Counted from the stretch's first letter, positions 21,248 through 32,242 are shown. The stretch: DNA of 64,000 nt from Diphasiastrum complanatum (GCA_029204225.1 CM055111.1:47779594-47843593); one strand, 5' to 3'. Notes: generated by a model not told the origin, from the sequence alone. A program made the numbers and translations.

Positions 21248-21793
21248 AATCAGAAACAATATAGATAGCATAGAACCAAAATACATGTATAGACTTCATA
21301 GAAAAATATACATTGATATATCAAATGTTGCTCCAGTTTATGAATTTGGGAGCACAAAATACATGTACAGATGCCCAACTTGGGCTTTCATTTATTGAAT
21401 GAAAGGGTGTATACACAGATTTTTACCAAAGTTTATTTGAAACTATTGTTCTCCCACAATGGTGATTGTTGTAGGTAGATCTTTGCAGCACGTTATCAGC
21501 TCCTGTCTTTTTCGCATCTATGACATGGCAAATATTAGTGAATGTGTAATTGTAAATGATGACATTTTCTATTATTTTGTTCTATTTTGAAATGGCAATA
21601 AACATAAAGTACTTACGAGTCTTCCGTTGATGATAAATCTGAAATATGTTGGTAGATTGGTTTGTAATAGCATCAGCTCTGTTCTGATAAAATCAAGCTT
21701 TTAGTGCTCTTCCACCTCAACCATAGTCAAATATTCCTCATTGTAGATAATGCTTATCTCCATTCAGTTTGTGTGACCATTTAGTTCAAAGTC
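21248..21793. other. Convergent intergenic region
   Basis: Lies between the 3' ends of the H3-Ulp1 gene and the minus-strand gene. AT-rich with no recognised gene; 'acaaaatacatgta' is repeated near 21281 and 21355. Confidence 0.5.
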
Positions 21794-22817
21794 TTAATCC
21801 AGTGGTAGCCATGTACCTTCAATTTTCTTGTATCTCTGGTAGCTAAATGTGAGACTGAGCATTTGCTTTTCGATATAATATTGAAAGATCATTGAGTACT
21901 TTTTAATCCTGAATTCTATGCCATTATTTGTTTTACTATCCCAGCCTTGATCCATGAGATCTGACAAAGTCTCATCTGATAAATCCTTGCAAACAAATAA
22001 AGTTGGTGTCCTACAAACACTAGCACTCGAGAAAAAATCAACAAATGTATGCAATGAGATAAACCAACTTAGGTGAACAATTTTTGAGCTTGTGCTTATC
22101 TTCATAGCATTTTTAATATCAATGAGTAGCTTGCATCTCAAGGATTCAGAAACAATGTTGTCAGGAGTAGGCCACTCATCACTTTGAAAACTAGGCAATG
22201 GAATTGCTTCGAGCTTGCCAAAACCTCCATCTGTTTGTGGCGTATATAAAGATTCATAAAAATAGATACCACAATCTGCAAGTTCCTTTGGACTTCTTCC
22301 TCTGTATTGTAGCTTTCCAACATCAGAGTGAATCATGTCTAATATTCCTGCAAGTGATTGTGCGGGCTCCCATTCACTTATGCATAATGGATATAAATCC
22401 GAAAAAAAAAAAAACAATGTTGAAGCATTTAAATCATAATCTGAAGAGCATCAATAAAGGAAATCACCTATGATTGCTGTAGAGTGCATATGTTTTGATA
22501 TACTTACAATTACATTTTTTATGATCATGAGGATTGATATCATGTACTTTGATTTCTGAATGCATATATACATGTTGCACTAAGACTTCGGATATCGATT
22601 AACCTCCCAGGGTAGTCTTAAATCCCAAAATTTTTGCTTTCCAATAAGATTTGTAAGTCATTTTTGCTCTTTTCTTTTGTCGAAAATTGCCTTTTGATGA
22701 TGGATGCAGCAATACCCATGAGTTCTTCGTATATTTTGTTGGCTTCTAGTTATCAGCTTCATCTTTCTCATTGTAAAGAATCACATAATCGATTGTAGAT
22801 CTGGGTCTCCTCACCAT
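21794..22817 (-). pseudogene. Unrecognised two-exon protein of the TIR element
   Basis: Exon 1 (22817-22604) starts MVRRPRSTIDYVILYNEKDE, has TAG within DN-stop-KPTKYTKNSW, and ends at a GTTAAT donor. The main exon (about 22370-21794) is an uninterrupted frame of roughly 200 residues: SEWEPAQSLAGILDMIHSDV, then GRSPKELADCGIYFYESLYT, SDEWPTPDNIVSESL, and ending KKIEGTWLPLD before the stop. It contains no cysteine-rich, helicase or DDE-like motif that I can name. The intron acceptor is not certain. It lies tail to tail with the H3-Ulp1 gene, and the long intact frame suggests it was under selection until recently. Confidence 0.55.
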
Positions 22818-23250
22818 TGCTATTTTCAAAGCTTGGGCGCCAAAAATCTCTCTGATATGTTACTTGGTTTTAATTTTTCGTATCACATTTAATCTAATGT
22901 GAATGCCAACATAGTCACAATTACTGCGTATACCATATTTTATGTAACTGTACATACTTTATTTCTATAACCGTAACTAGTATAGTTAGAAAATTTCATT
23001 ATACTAACTAGCATAGTAAAGTAAATTTAACTTGAGATATTGACGTCGGGCATATTAGCATGTGTCGAGCAGGAAAAAGAAACCAATGGGATACGTACAT
23101 GTTGCCCGGACAAAATTTTAAATTTCGCTATATTGCATTTTTATTTTTTAGTCAATTTGAACTACGTTACGTAGATTTCAAATCTGTGCATTTTGATTGG
23201 ACCTGGTGACGGTCGAAACTGAAAAAAATAAAAAATAAAAATATCTATAC
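22818..23250. other. Right subterminal non-coding region
   Basis: AT-rich sequence upstream of the minus-strand gene, with 'taactagtatagtta' and 'tactaactagcatagtaa' words near 22975-23020. No gene recognised. Confidence 0.45.
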
Positions 23251-23285
23251 AAAGGGTCTTTTTGATATTGAGAACTCCTCTAATG
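23251..23285 (-). repeat. Right terminal inverted repeat
   Basis: Reverse complement of 16002-16036 with one mismatch. The flanking bases outside the two repeats (AGG to the left, ACC to the right) do not form a direct duplication. Confidence 0.8.
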
Positions 23286-23304
23286 ACCCACTACAACACC
23301 AGTA

Positions 23305-25114
23305 ATGTCTTTTCGCTTGGCACTTGGAAAAGCGTGGATCTTCATTCGCTTCCGTAAAACCAGGAGCTTATTATCTGCAAAACTTATTCTTCAAAATTGG
23401 AAGTCTCTCAATTGGCCGCTACATTCCAGCCCTGTTGAGAGCTTTTTGCGAGTCCTGCTCGCCTCGTCATCGTGCTGTTTGCTTTCTCTCACTCATCTTT
23501 CGCCCCAGGGCTTCAAAAACTTGGAAGCGGAGCTTACTTCCAAAATTGAGGGGCCCCAGGTATTCTCTTACCTTTTCAACAAAGCCCATTTCTTGCCAGT
23601 CCTCCACCATGGTCACATAGCATGATGACATGAAAGCCGCTCTGTAGTATAGCTTGGCCATCATCTCATGGTCTTCTTTCGACTGGAGAGCTACATTCAG
23701 GTTGATCTTGATGGGATCCAAGCCTCGATCCCAGAAACAATCTTTGGGTTGGGTACTGATCTGGAGTGTGGGATGGTGAGGCTAAACCAAAAAATAACCG
23801 TTGTGTTAGAGCTGAAAATGGAGGTGGAGGTGGAGGTGGAGGAAGTGGAGGGATGATGTTAGTAACTGTTGTAGTGGTGGTGGTTAGTGGAGGGGTCATA
23901 CTTCTTCTTGGCTGCTTCCCCTTTTCTGTCTCGTCGTCGTTTATTTTCATCAAGTCCGCGGCATCAAAATATTGCAATGTGTCCAATGTGTGGACTTGTT
24001 GGGCCTGTGGTTGTTGGTCGTGTGGTTGTTGAGCCGCCTCTGTGTCCTAGGGACTAGATATCCCCACTCGTCCCCTCCCCAAAACTTGTGTCGGTGCTGA
24101 TGTTGGTGGCGTTGGTGTAGTAATCAGTGTGGGTGGAGTGGTGACTCTATCTGGCTGACCTGTGACTTGAGATACTGTTGTGTCAGGTGCCGGTGTGGAG
24201 GTAGTTGCTCCATCACCCCCGTTGATGACATGTGAGGGTGATGAGTGTTGTTGTGATGACATGGATGAGCTTCCATCATCTGAGGCAGAACCATCTGAAA
24301 CTGATCCCACTGGTGAGGTGCTCCCAACTTGAAGCTACTTTTGCATCATTTGTTGTCATGTGTTTGGCAACTGGGCCTTGGAGGTATCGGCCTCTTGAGC
24401 TTCGGAGGTTGCAGTGATTTGTTGATCTTGCTTCTGTACCAGAGGGAGAATACTGGTGTGGACTCGTTTATCTTGGGATCCTGATAGGGAGGTAGCTCGT
24501 GATCGTGCACGCTTGGACTTTTTTTGCTCGATGGGAATGTCCCATGCCTTGTTCGCAAGCTGCAAGTGGTGTTGAAGCTTTGGCCCGTTCTAGACTTGGT
24601 GGAGGGTGATATCTGTCAAGAGATATCTGAGTATTGTTATTGGCTACTTGTTCTTAATGCACTCATGAAGGCAGTTCAAAACAAACTGTGCCCAATCATA
24701 GAGATTCTGAAAATGCAGTCGTGAATCTGCCATCATGTGAAACATGGACATGGGTACACTCTGCAACTTGGTTCTTGGTCATTGTGTGCACTTTGTCAAG
24801 TACACACATGTCGCTTGTAGTTGTGAGTCATTGATTGCTTCGACTCAATACCCATCCTTGTTTTCTCACTTGGCCATGGATGGGTCAATGAATTTAAAAT
24901 ATACTGTCTGCTTGATCTTTTTAAGTGTTCTGGTGACAGCATTGGGTCCTCCTGGTAACCCAAAAGGTTGCAAGTCAGCCGATGCAAATGATATGTTGTA
25001 AACATAGTTCCTCACAGGAGGAACTATTAGCTGGCACAACCTTGCTGAAGCATTGTAGTTGGCAGATATCATATGCACGAGGTACAGGCTTTGATACCTC
25101 ATCAAGACTGGCAT
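23305..25114 (-). pseudogene. Post-integrase ORF of gypsy element Gy2, decayed
   Basis: Minus-strand pieces downstream of the Gy2 pol. From 5' to 3': 25114-24866 (VPPVRNYVYNISFASADLQP, GPNAVTRTLKKIKQTVYFKF); 24565-24346 (LANKAWDIPIEQKK); a Ser/Thr/Pro-rich section 24310-24047; then a Pro-tract (PPLPPPPPPPP) and a conserved end, EDHEMMAKLYYRAAFM (23721-23467). That last motif parallels EDQLPVARVYYRTAFL in the homologous region of Gy1 and copy A. Several stops and frameshifts separate the pieces. Function unknown; its position matches the extra ORF of Athila/Tat-type elements. Confidence 0.6.
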
Positions 25115-25325
25115 CTGGAACTCAATGGCTTGAAATAAGGACGCTGCTTATTGGTACCAGTGTTGCATTTCAGTAATATCCAATTTGGACAATTGGATGT
25201 CGAGCTTATTGGCATCAGGATCATCAAAACTAGAGGCAGGGTTGGTAGACATGATGAAAAACTGGGAAAGAAGAATCTAGAAAAAATGGTGTCAGTTGAG
25301 ATTTCAGACAGGGTTAACAGGCGTT

Positions 25326-25500
25326 GGTTGAGATTTGATCGGAGGGTGTTGGCTGAGATGGGAGCGGAGGGCGTCGGTTCAGATGGGAGCGGAGGGCGTC
25401 GGCTGAGATGGGAGGGGAGGGCGTCAGCTGAGATGTAATAGAAAGGCGTCGGCTGAGATGTAATGGAAATGTGTCGGTTGAGATGTAATGGAAAGGCTGG
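25326..25500. repeat. 25-bp minisatellite A, seven units
   Basis: Units start at 25326, 25351, 25376, 25401, 25426, 25451 and 25476, an exact 25-bp period. The core is GGYTGAGATG with GGAGGGCGTC or ATGGAAAGGCGTC between cores. Confidence 0.85.
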
Positions 25501-26188
25501 CTGAAGGGAGTGATGGCGGGAAAGGAATGGACTGTGAGGAACTGAGGTTGGGAAGGAAGGTGTGTGAAAGTGGAGGCGTTGTGGATAGAAGGGTATGGAG
25601 GATGTGTGGAAAATGAAGTATGGTGTGAACAATGGAAAGTAGAAGTTCCGAAAAAGAAGATGTTGATATATGTTTGTGACTAAGCGAAAGGGATGAAGAT
25701 ATTGGGAGATGTAAAGAAAGTAGCTTTCGGTGAAAACGGGTGTTTGGACAGGATGAAAGAAAAGTGTGTAAGATTAAAAGGTGATACTCAATAGTGTAAC
25801 GGAAGTGTGTTGAAGGCTTGCATGACACTACCCCTCAGCGTGCGAAATGTTTCAAATGCTTTGTTCTCCACTGGCAATATAAGGTTTGGAGATGGTTTGT
25901 GATGGCACTCTCAATGGGAAACACACTAGGATGGCTGATATTGGGTGGAGATGGTGTGGAAGCAATGACTGATGCACCGGACGAGAGAGCGCCAAGATCG
26001 TGTAGGAGAGCCAGAAACTCACCAACAGATTGTCATCAGAGAGCTCCAGAGTTCGCACTTTGCTGAAGTGTGAATGGCGTTGAAGTGATGGCATTTATGG
26101 TCGTCGTCGGCTAGGTTCGGGCGCGATGGGACGTGTCTGTTCGTTGGATTTTGAATGAGAAGTGTCAAGATTTGATGAAAATCCATCA

Positions 26189-26388
26189 GTTGAGATTCGG
26201 GCGGATCCCGTCGGTTGAGATTTGAGCGAATCTCGTCGGTTGAGATTTGAACAGATCCCGTCGGTTGAGATTTGAACGGATCCCATCGGTTGAGATTTGA
26301 GCAGATCCCATCCGTTGAGATTTGAACGAATCCCGTCGGTTGAGATTTGAACGGATCCAGTCGGTTGAGATTTGACAAAATTCCAATA
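26189..26388. repeat. 25-bp minisatellite B, eight units
   Basis: Units start every 25 bp from 26189 to 26364. Consensus is GTTGAGATTTGA then RCGGATCCCGTCG. It shares the GGTTGAGAT core and the exact period with array A 0.7 kb away. As 25 is not a multiple of three, the reverse strand cycles through three frames. Confidence 0.9.
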
Positions 26389-26793
26389 TGAAGGAATTGA
26401 TCTATTTTCTGCAAGTGAAGAACTTCAAGGGAAAACATGACTGTGGCTCAGAGTAGAAGCTCTTACGAAGAAGGTGTATCTCCAGGAATGTTTGTATGCC
26501 TGAGATACCAGTCAGACGAAGATGAGGTGGCTAAAGTGTGAGAATCACTTCCTATGGTGTAGCCTATCATTTGTTGATCTAGAACATCCATGACCCATGA
26601 GTATGTACAGAAAAAAGAAAATGCATAGATAGTACATAAGAAATGGTATGAAGTATAAACAAGGAATGAGGTGAACAACAGGCATGCAAAACGAGAATTA
26701 CAAACAAGGAAATAAAATAAAAAGTAATAGAATGAATAAAAAATAACACAAAAAATAAAAATAAAATGTAGAATATATACGAGAGAAAAGATG

Positions 26794-28321
26794 TTAAATT
26801 GGGTCAACAAAGAACAACTCTTCGTAATACCGTCGTAGACGACCACCGTTTACGACAGTGTCTAGGAGTATCCCGTCAAGTGTTTGTAACTGGACTGCAC
26901 CATTAGGAAAGATTTTACTAATAACATACGACCCCTCACTTCTGAATTTCAATTTGTCAGGGTGCTTCTTTGATGTATAAAGAAGCACCTGGTCACCTAA
27001 GTGTAGATCTTTATTGCGTAGGTGACAGTCATGCCAGGCCTTTTGGCGTCATTTGTTAACCAGTTGTGCGTGGTAAGATATAAGTTGTGTCTCGCATAAC
27101 TGGGCTAACGTAAATAGTCTGGTTTTGACTTGTTGTTCGATTGCAGCTTTTTCACAGAGATCTGTTGAAAAAGCTTCCATGACTCTTAGCGAAGGTACTA
27201 AGAATTCTACGGGCATTACCGCCTCTTGACCATATACTAAAAGTGGAAAGGGGTAACCCACCCAGTGGCTTTCTTCGGGGTGGTGCGGTAAGCCCAGACA
27301 GCTGAGAAAAGTTTTGTTTCCCAATCAGAGTGACTAGTTTCAACTATCTTGGTCAAAATGTTACATAACGTCTTGTTAGTTGATTCAGCCTAGCCATTAC
27401 ATCTAGGGTAGTACGGTAGACTTTTTCTGTGAACGACAAGGTAATGGCATAGGAGGTTATCAACAACAGCATTTAAAAAATGCATGCCGTGATCACTAAC
27501 TAGCTCTATGGGATAGCCAGAACGTGTACTAATGTTTTTCTAAAGAAAACGCGCGACTGTCTTTGCGTTGGCGTCCTTTGTTGCTCGAGCCTCAACTCAC
27601 TTAGTGGCGTATTCGGTGGCTATGAGGATGTAACGAGCTTGCGTATGTTTTGCGACTGAACTGATTGGTCCAACAAAGTCAATTTCCCATTTATGGAAGG
27701 CTTCGCCTTCTATAATGGGAGTCAGTGGTGTGAAGTCTGCTTTGGTATTTCTCTTTGCTCGTTGACAGACATCACACGCTTTAATGATAGCAAACGTGTC
27801 CTTAAACAAAGATGGCCACCACAATCCTGCTCGAAGGATAATCTTCATTGTGGCTTCAGCAGAATAGTGGCCACCTCCAATGCCCTCATGAGTCTAAGAT
27901 ATGATAGGTTGTATTTGAGATCCATAAGCACATCGACAAATGATACCGTCAATGCCCCTTTTGTAAAGTTGTCCCGCAATTAACTGAAAGGGCACTACTT
28001 TTAGTAAAAAATTTCTTTTTGCCGCCGTACTTGGGCCTTCTTTGAGCCTACCTGTTGTTAGAAACTAAGTGATCTCCTCAGCCCATAAGGGTGTAGCATC
28101 AATCCGAAAAAGGCATGCATAAGGGAGATCATCGTTGACTGGTGCAGTTGCTTTTTCAGCACTTGGTAGTCGGGAAAGGTGGTCCGCCATGAAATGTTGG
28201 GTCCCTTTCCGAACGACTACGCGAAAATTGAATTCCTCTAAAATCAACAACCATCGAGCTATGCGTCCCATTTTACAAGATTTATTAACGATATATAGAA
28301 GGGCTTGATGGTCTGTGTAGA
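26794..28321 (-). pseudogene. Gypsy Gy2 pol: RNase H end and integrase, truncated
   Basis: Minus strand, 5' to 3': RNase H C-terminal part from TDHQALLY through HFMADHLSRLP (28321-28065); integrase zinc-finger end CDVCQRAKRN and catalytic core (27848-27400) with D in EIDFVGP, D in SDHGMHF and E in AESTNK; then the C-terminal part with YGQEAVMPVEFLVPSLR (27324-27049) and a DGILLDTVVNGGRLRRYYEE end (26988-26794). Stops within the core include TGA where Trp precedes VEAR in the related element and TAG before AESTNK. The element is cut inside the TDHQ motif at 28321, where copia II gag begins, so reverse transcriptase, protease and gag are missing. Confidence 0.88.
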
Positions 28322-29288
28322 ATGCAAGACCAAGTGAGGTATGACAAGAGAGCTAAAAGAGCTCTACATATGATCAAGATGAATGTTACCAATGAACTTC
28401 TCAAGGAAGTTGGTAAGAGTACTTCATCAAAGGATGTTTGGGATTCTTTAAAGAAGCGTTATGAATCCAAGTCTACTTCTAGAGTGTTGATTCTAAGAAG
28501 ACAAATCTTTCAATGTTTGCAAAAGAGTGAAGAAAGTCCGAATACTTTGGTTTTGAGAGTAAAATCTTTGAATGATGAGTTGGCTTGCATTGATGAGAGC
28601 ATTAAGGAAAGAGAGCTTGTTCAACTTATTATTAATGGTTTGTTGGATGCTCATGCTAACATTGTACAACGTCTTTCCATTCAAAGAACTTTTCCAAGTT
28701 TGATTGATCTTCAAGAGATCTTGATCAATGAAGAATATAGGCTTCAAGCAAGAGGTGGATCTTCACAAACATCTCAAGTTGGAGAAGAGGCTATGTTCAT
28801 CAAGGGCAAATTCAAGGGAAGATGCAAAAGCAAGTGGTCTAAAGGGCAAGATCAAGGGGAGTTCAAATGAAAAAAAGAAAGATAGGTCAAAGCTCAAGTG
28901 CTTCTATTGTGGCATCAAAGGACACTTTGCAAGTGAGTGCTACAAAAAAAAAAAAGATCAAGGAGACAAGCAAGGTAATCTAACTCTTGATGAGGATGGT
29001 TTGGATGTTCAAAATGAGGATGCTTTTGTGATGTCTTCATGTATGCTTGCTAATGATGGAGATCTAGATCCATGGTGGATTGATAGTGGAGCAAGTTCGC
29101 ACATGACTATAGAGTACTTCACTTCTTTGTTGGCATATGGAGATGACAAGAGGGTGATCTATATTGCCAATGATGATGAGTGTGCAATCAAAGGGATTGG
29201 CACAATTCTTATTTTTCTCTCTACAAATAGGAACATTTGGAAGATGTTTTGTTCATTCCATCCATTACCAAGAACACTTAATGTGAGT
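28322..29288 (+). pseudogene. Copia II Gag and protease start, truncated
   Basis: Begins inside Gag (MQDQVRYDKRAKRALHMIKM), homologous to 3393-3638. It continues through RQIFQCLQKSEESPNTLVLR, shifts frame near 28860, then has the CCHC knuckle CFYCGIKGHFASEC and protease motif WWIDSGASSHMT near 29082-29110. It decays after GIGTI at about 29210. Both ends are abrupt: the left abuts gypsy RNase H sequence, the right a GC-rich segment at 29289. Confidence 0.85.
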
Positions 29289-29609
29289 TGATAGGAGAAA
29301 ATTCCCGACGGGGGGTTTGGTCTCGCCAGGTTGCCCTACAGGGGAAGGGCCCACACTAACCTTACGCAAGTGATTGAGGGATGTCGCTTCCAATCCCGAG
29401 GGCCGTCTAAATCACCCCGTGCTCCCCAGTCGATGGGGGTTTTCCAGGCCCCAAGAGGCACGACTGTAGGGAGGTGTAATTGCAATCTCAGTCCTATCAG
29501 TCTTGATGCCTAGACTGCTCGTCCTCTAGATTGTCCATCCCTCTATATAGAAGTCTATAGAGGGGTCATTGCTACTGGTTTCATCTCTCTTTGTTTCTAG
29601 TGGATCTAA

Positions 29610-29915
29610 TTATGGGGGTCTGTTAGTACTGCCAGTTGGTTCGGGTGACTGCGCTGGCGATCCAAATGGTATGAAAGGCTGCGTGGGTTTCGTGTAATCG
29701 GTGGAAACGGCGTAAGTCAGATGCCAGAACCCATCAATATTGAGCTCATAGGTTTCGAAGTTATTATAACCCCCGCAATGTTGTACTCTAAATATAGTAT
29801 CTCCCGCCCGTAGGTGAGGGTGGAGTGCCGGGGTATAGACATAGTAGTGTATGGCTCCTTCTCGGATTAATGGACAGACATCCCCTAATGTAGGGTGGAA
29901 CTGATTCTCATCCAT
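29610..29915 (-). CDS. 101-codon ORF of unknown origin
   Basis: Begins MDENQFHPTLGDVCPLIREG, continues IHYYVYTPALHPHLRAG and ends in a Pro/Thr/Ser-rich tail. Its composition looks coding, but there is no domain I can name, no supporting neighbour and no second copy in the window. It could be a fragment of a retroelement, a captured gene or chance. Confidence 0.3.
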   Translation of the reverse strand: MDENQFHPTLGDVCPLIREGAIHYYVYTPALHPHLRAGDTIFRVQHCGGYNNFETYELNIDGFWHLTYAVSTDYTKPTQPFIPFGSPAQSPEPTGSTNRPP

Positions 29916-30798
29916 TATGTTTAAGGGTCCAACCCCCCACGAGGACGGAAGTTGTTTGGCGCGTCCCCCATCCTAGGTCTCTAGAGGCACCGACTATTGT
30001 CAAGACGAGATCATATCTATAACTCGAGATACTATTCTGAGTAGTTTTGCTCATGCCAGTGTTTCTGGTACTTCACAATGGTCGAGGTTCACGGCTCGAG
30101 GCCACCCGAGTGTAATTACTTCCAAATGCTATAGAGGTTTCCATAGGGGTGCTCAATCATAGGTCAAATGAAATGGAGCCATCGTCTGTTGCTTGTTACT
30201 TACTTGGAATGCGTCACTAGAGTGTCCAACTGATCAGGGTGAGATAAGCAAACCGTTCTCAGATAATTATGCTACGATATGTCATGATTAGTTTCGTGCA
30301 GTGTGAGGGTGTCAATTATACGTGTCGCCTTGTTTGTTAGGCGTCGGTATTTTGCAAAACATCAGGCCTAGATATTTCGCTAGGCAGTTCCAACAATGGA
30401 GGTGACTATGATGACCCCTAACCGAGGTGGGGTATTTCAACCACATACGGTGACGACCCGTTCTTCTATTTCAAAGAGGTCGGGCCAGTGACTTAAGTAC
30501 ACACAGAACATCTCATTTCCAAATACAACATCAAACTGAGTCTTATAACCTAAGCATAATAAGCGTAGAGATTTTAACTTTGGATGATTGTGAGCATACT
30601 CTGAGGAGACACGACTAGCATGCTATCTAATTTTATCATCGTCAAGCAAACCCATACCAAGGTAACAATACTAATTCATAATCAAAGTCAAGCTAGAGAG
30701 CCACGCCAAATCCAAGTTGTGCTAAGCAATGCCCACAAAATTCCAAGGATGACATTATATTTCATCGACATATGAACTTACGAATGGAAAGATACATG

Positions 30799-30878
30799 CT
30801 TTAACAAGGAACTGAAAACTATAGCTTATGTGGAAACGCTTTAACAAGGAACTGAAAATTATACCTTATGTGGAAACG
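30799..30878. repeat. 40-bp tandem duplication
   Basis: Two adjacent units beginning GCTTTAACAAGGAACTGAAA and ending TTATGTGGAAAC (30799-30838 and from 30839), with about three differences. Confidence 0.8.
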
Positions 30879-31136
30879 GGGGACCGGAGTGCCCTTGGAC
30901 TCCCAAAAATCATGAGTTCACACCATTTCCGATTGATGCCATAAGTCTTGGTACGAGATTCGTTGGTCTTTTGGATGGTCGTATTCATAGCTCATCTTGG
31001 CCTCGTTGGTCGTTCTTTCTAGCCTCTCCGGAGGTCGTGTGACTTTGAGATGTCGTAGCTGCTGGTCAATTTGCAGTTATGCTTCAGGTGGGCGTGTCCA
31101 GATGTTGACTGTTAAAATTTCACAATTCTAGCTTGA

Positions 31137-31962
31137 CCAATTTTGGTCATATTGCTTGTAAATTGTATTATGGTCATGTTGTGGCTTGTCACACGTGCCA
31201 AATAGCATAGGATACTCTTTGTAAGTCTCATTACTAACCTAGCATAGGAGTGGCACCTTTGGAATGAGTCCAAATAGTGCTTTGATAGGCTAGAGAGATT
31301 CTGGAGCTAAAAATAGCATGTTTTTCATTGTTTTGGGATCTCGAGATCTTGACCCCTAATTAGGGTGGATCAAGTGGATATTTAGGTTAGATGTTAGGGT
31401 TAGGTTATGATGAATGCATAGAAGCCCTGATATGCTCAGATTTGGGCTCTATAGGTATAAATATGTGATGGGATTTCCATCCAATTATGAGCAAAATTGA
31501 AATTTTCCTTATTGACTAGTTTGAGTCTATGATTTGATTGATGAATGCTATTGGCATATGATTTTTTGTGATGATTGAATGAGTTTGGAGTTGTAGGTAT
31601 AGTACATAGGCAGCAGCAGGCCGTATTCACACGTGTAAAGAGTTTTGGAGCTAATTCATGGAGTTCAAGCCAAGATAATCTAGGAATCAATGCATTGATT
31701 TAGTAATCTAGCTTCTAGATCTTGTTTGGATCTTAAGCAGGTGCTTTCTCCATCATTTCTAGGATCAAATGGGAAAAATTTTGCTATATTTGTATCAGTT
31801 CTTGACTATCATCATATTCAAGCTCTATGATTCTAGTCGTGGCATCATACTTTTAAAGTCTTAAAGTTAATAGGACTTTCTCATGTAAAACAAATTATAT
31901 AGTCTATGTGATAATGAGAGTACCAAATTGTGCTCTATGTGACAATCCATGTATCAAACCAT
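31137..31962. other. Non-coding left flank of copia III
   Basis: 31137-31203 is the inverted counterpart of 2047-2108. 31800-31870 (TTGACTATCATCATATTCA, ATTCTAGTCGTGGCAT) recurs inverted near 55660-55725 on the other side of the nest, so the nest sits among older repeats. No gene recognised. Confidence 0.5.
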
Positions 31963-31967
31963 CATTG

Positions 31968-32242
31968 ACTTAGAATTTGCTTCAAATAGGAACACAATTC
32001 ATGCTACACAGTAACACAGACAGAAAACACTCTCCACACCAAGCTCTCTTAACAACTGTATTTCTCAAAATAAAATTACACTGTACAAATAGTTCTTCAC
32101 TCAGGCAACTCATGCATGACCCATGTTGTTGTTGGCGGGACACGTGTCCTGTCGACTCTCCTCGTGGCAAGGCCAACTGATCCGATATCGACTGATAGGA
32201 CCCACAGTACAGTAGCATAGTGATTCTACTTTAATTCTAACT
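31968..32242 (-). repeat. Copia III 3' LTR
   Basis: 275 bp, closely similar to 55003-55276. In element sense it begins AGTTAGAATT and ends AATTCTAAGT, lacking the usual TG...CA. The boundaries are fixed by the adjoining polypurine tract, the primer site of the other LTR and the CATTG duplication. Confidence 0.85.

Larger units (their letters stand above)
16002..23285. mobile_element. TIR-flanked multigene element carrying a histone H3-Ulp1 fusion
   Basis: A 7284-bp unit bounded by 35-bp inverted repeats (34 of 35 identical). Between them lie four decayed genes arranged plus, minus, plus, minus: coiled-coil gene 16527-17518, acidic gene 17495-18737, H3-Ulp1 gene 19533-21247 and an unrecognised gene 21794-22817. 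No LTR, primer site or polypurine tract is present. A relative of the first gene at 2475 supports a dispersed family. I see no target duplication beyond what the palindromic ends could hide, and no transposase, so mobility is inferred from the inverted repeats and gene content. Ulp1-type proteases are known in some plant MULE and CACTA transposons; a histone H3 fused to one is not something I know of there. Confidence 0.6.
25115..26793 (-). other. Gy2 region between pol and the extra ORF
   Basis: Untranslated-looking region downstream of the Gy2 integrase on the minus strand. It contains two 25-bp minisatellites (25326-25500 and 26189-26388). The remaining 25501-26188 and 26389-26793 carry only weak ORFs rich in Ser/His/Pro. 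Confidence 0.5.
29289..31136. other. GC-richer segment of unknown origin
   Basis: Starts TGATAGGA and has a matching TCCTATCA ending at 29499, so 29289-29499 could be a small LTR or inverted-repeat element, but no target duplication is visible. Base composition differs from the AT-rich neighbours. Contains the ORF at 29610-29915 and a 40-bp duplication at 30799-30878. No family was recognised. Confidence 0.4.

Noticed and set aside
16002..23285. Assignment to Ulp1-carrying MULEs (KI-MULE) or CACTA
   Set aside because: Ends do not begin CACTA, no 9-bp or 3-bp target duplication is seen, and no MULE or CACTA transposase motif was found. The Ulp1 domain alone is not enough.
26019..26438. Minus-strand ORFs with repeated QISTDGIRSNLNR-type units
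   Set aside because: They arise from the 25-bp minisatellite read in three frames; no codon-level constraint is visible.
29289..29499. Complete small LTR or MITE
   Set aside because: The inverted ends are only 8 bp, flanks do not form a duplication, and no second copy is in the window.
29610..29915. Organelle-derived (NUMT/NUPT) gene fragment
   Set aside because: I could not match the ORF to any organelle protein I know, so the idea has no positive evidence.
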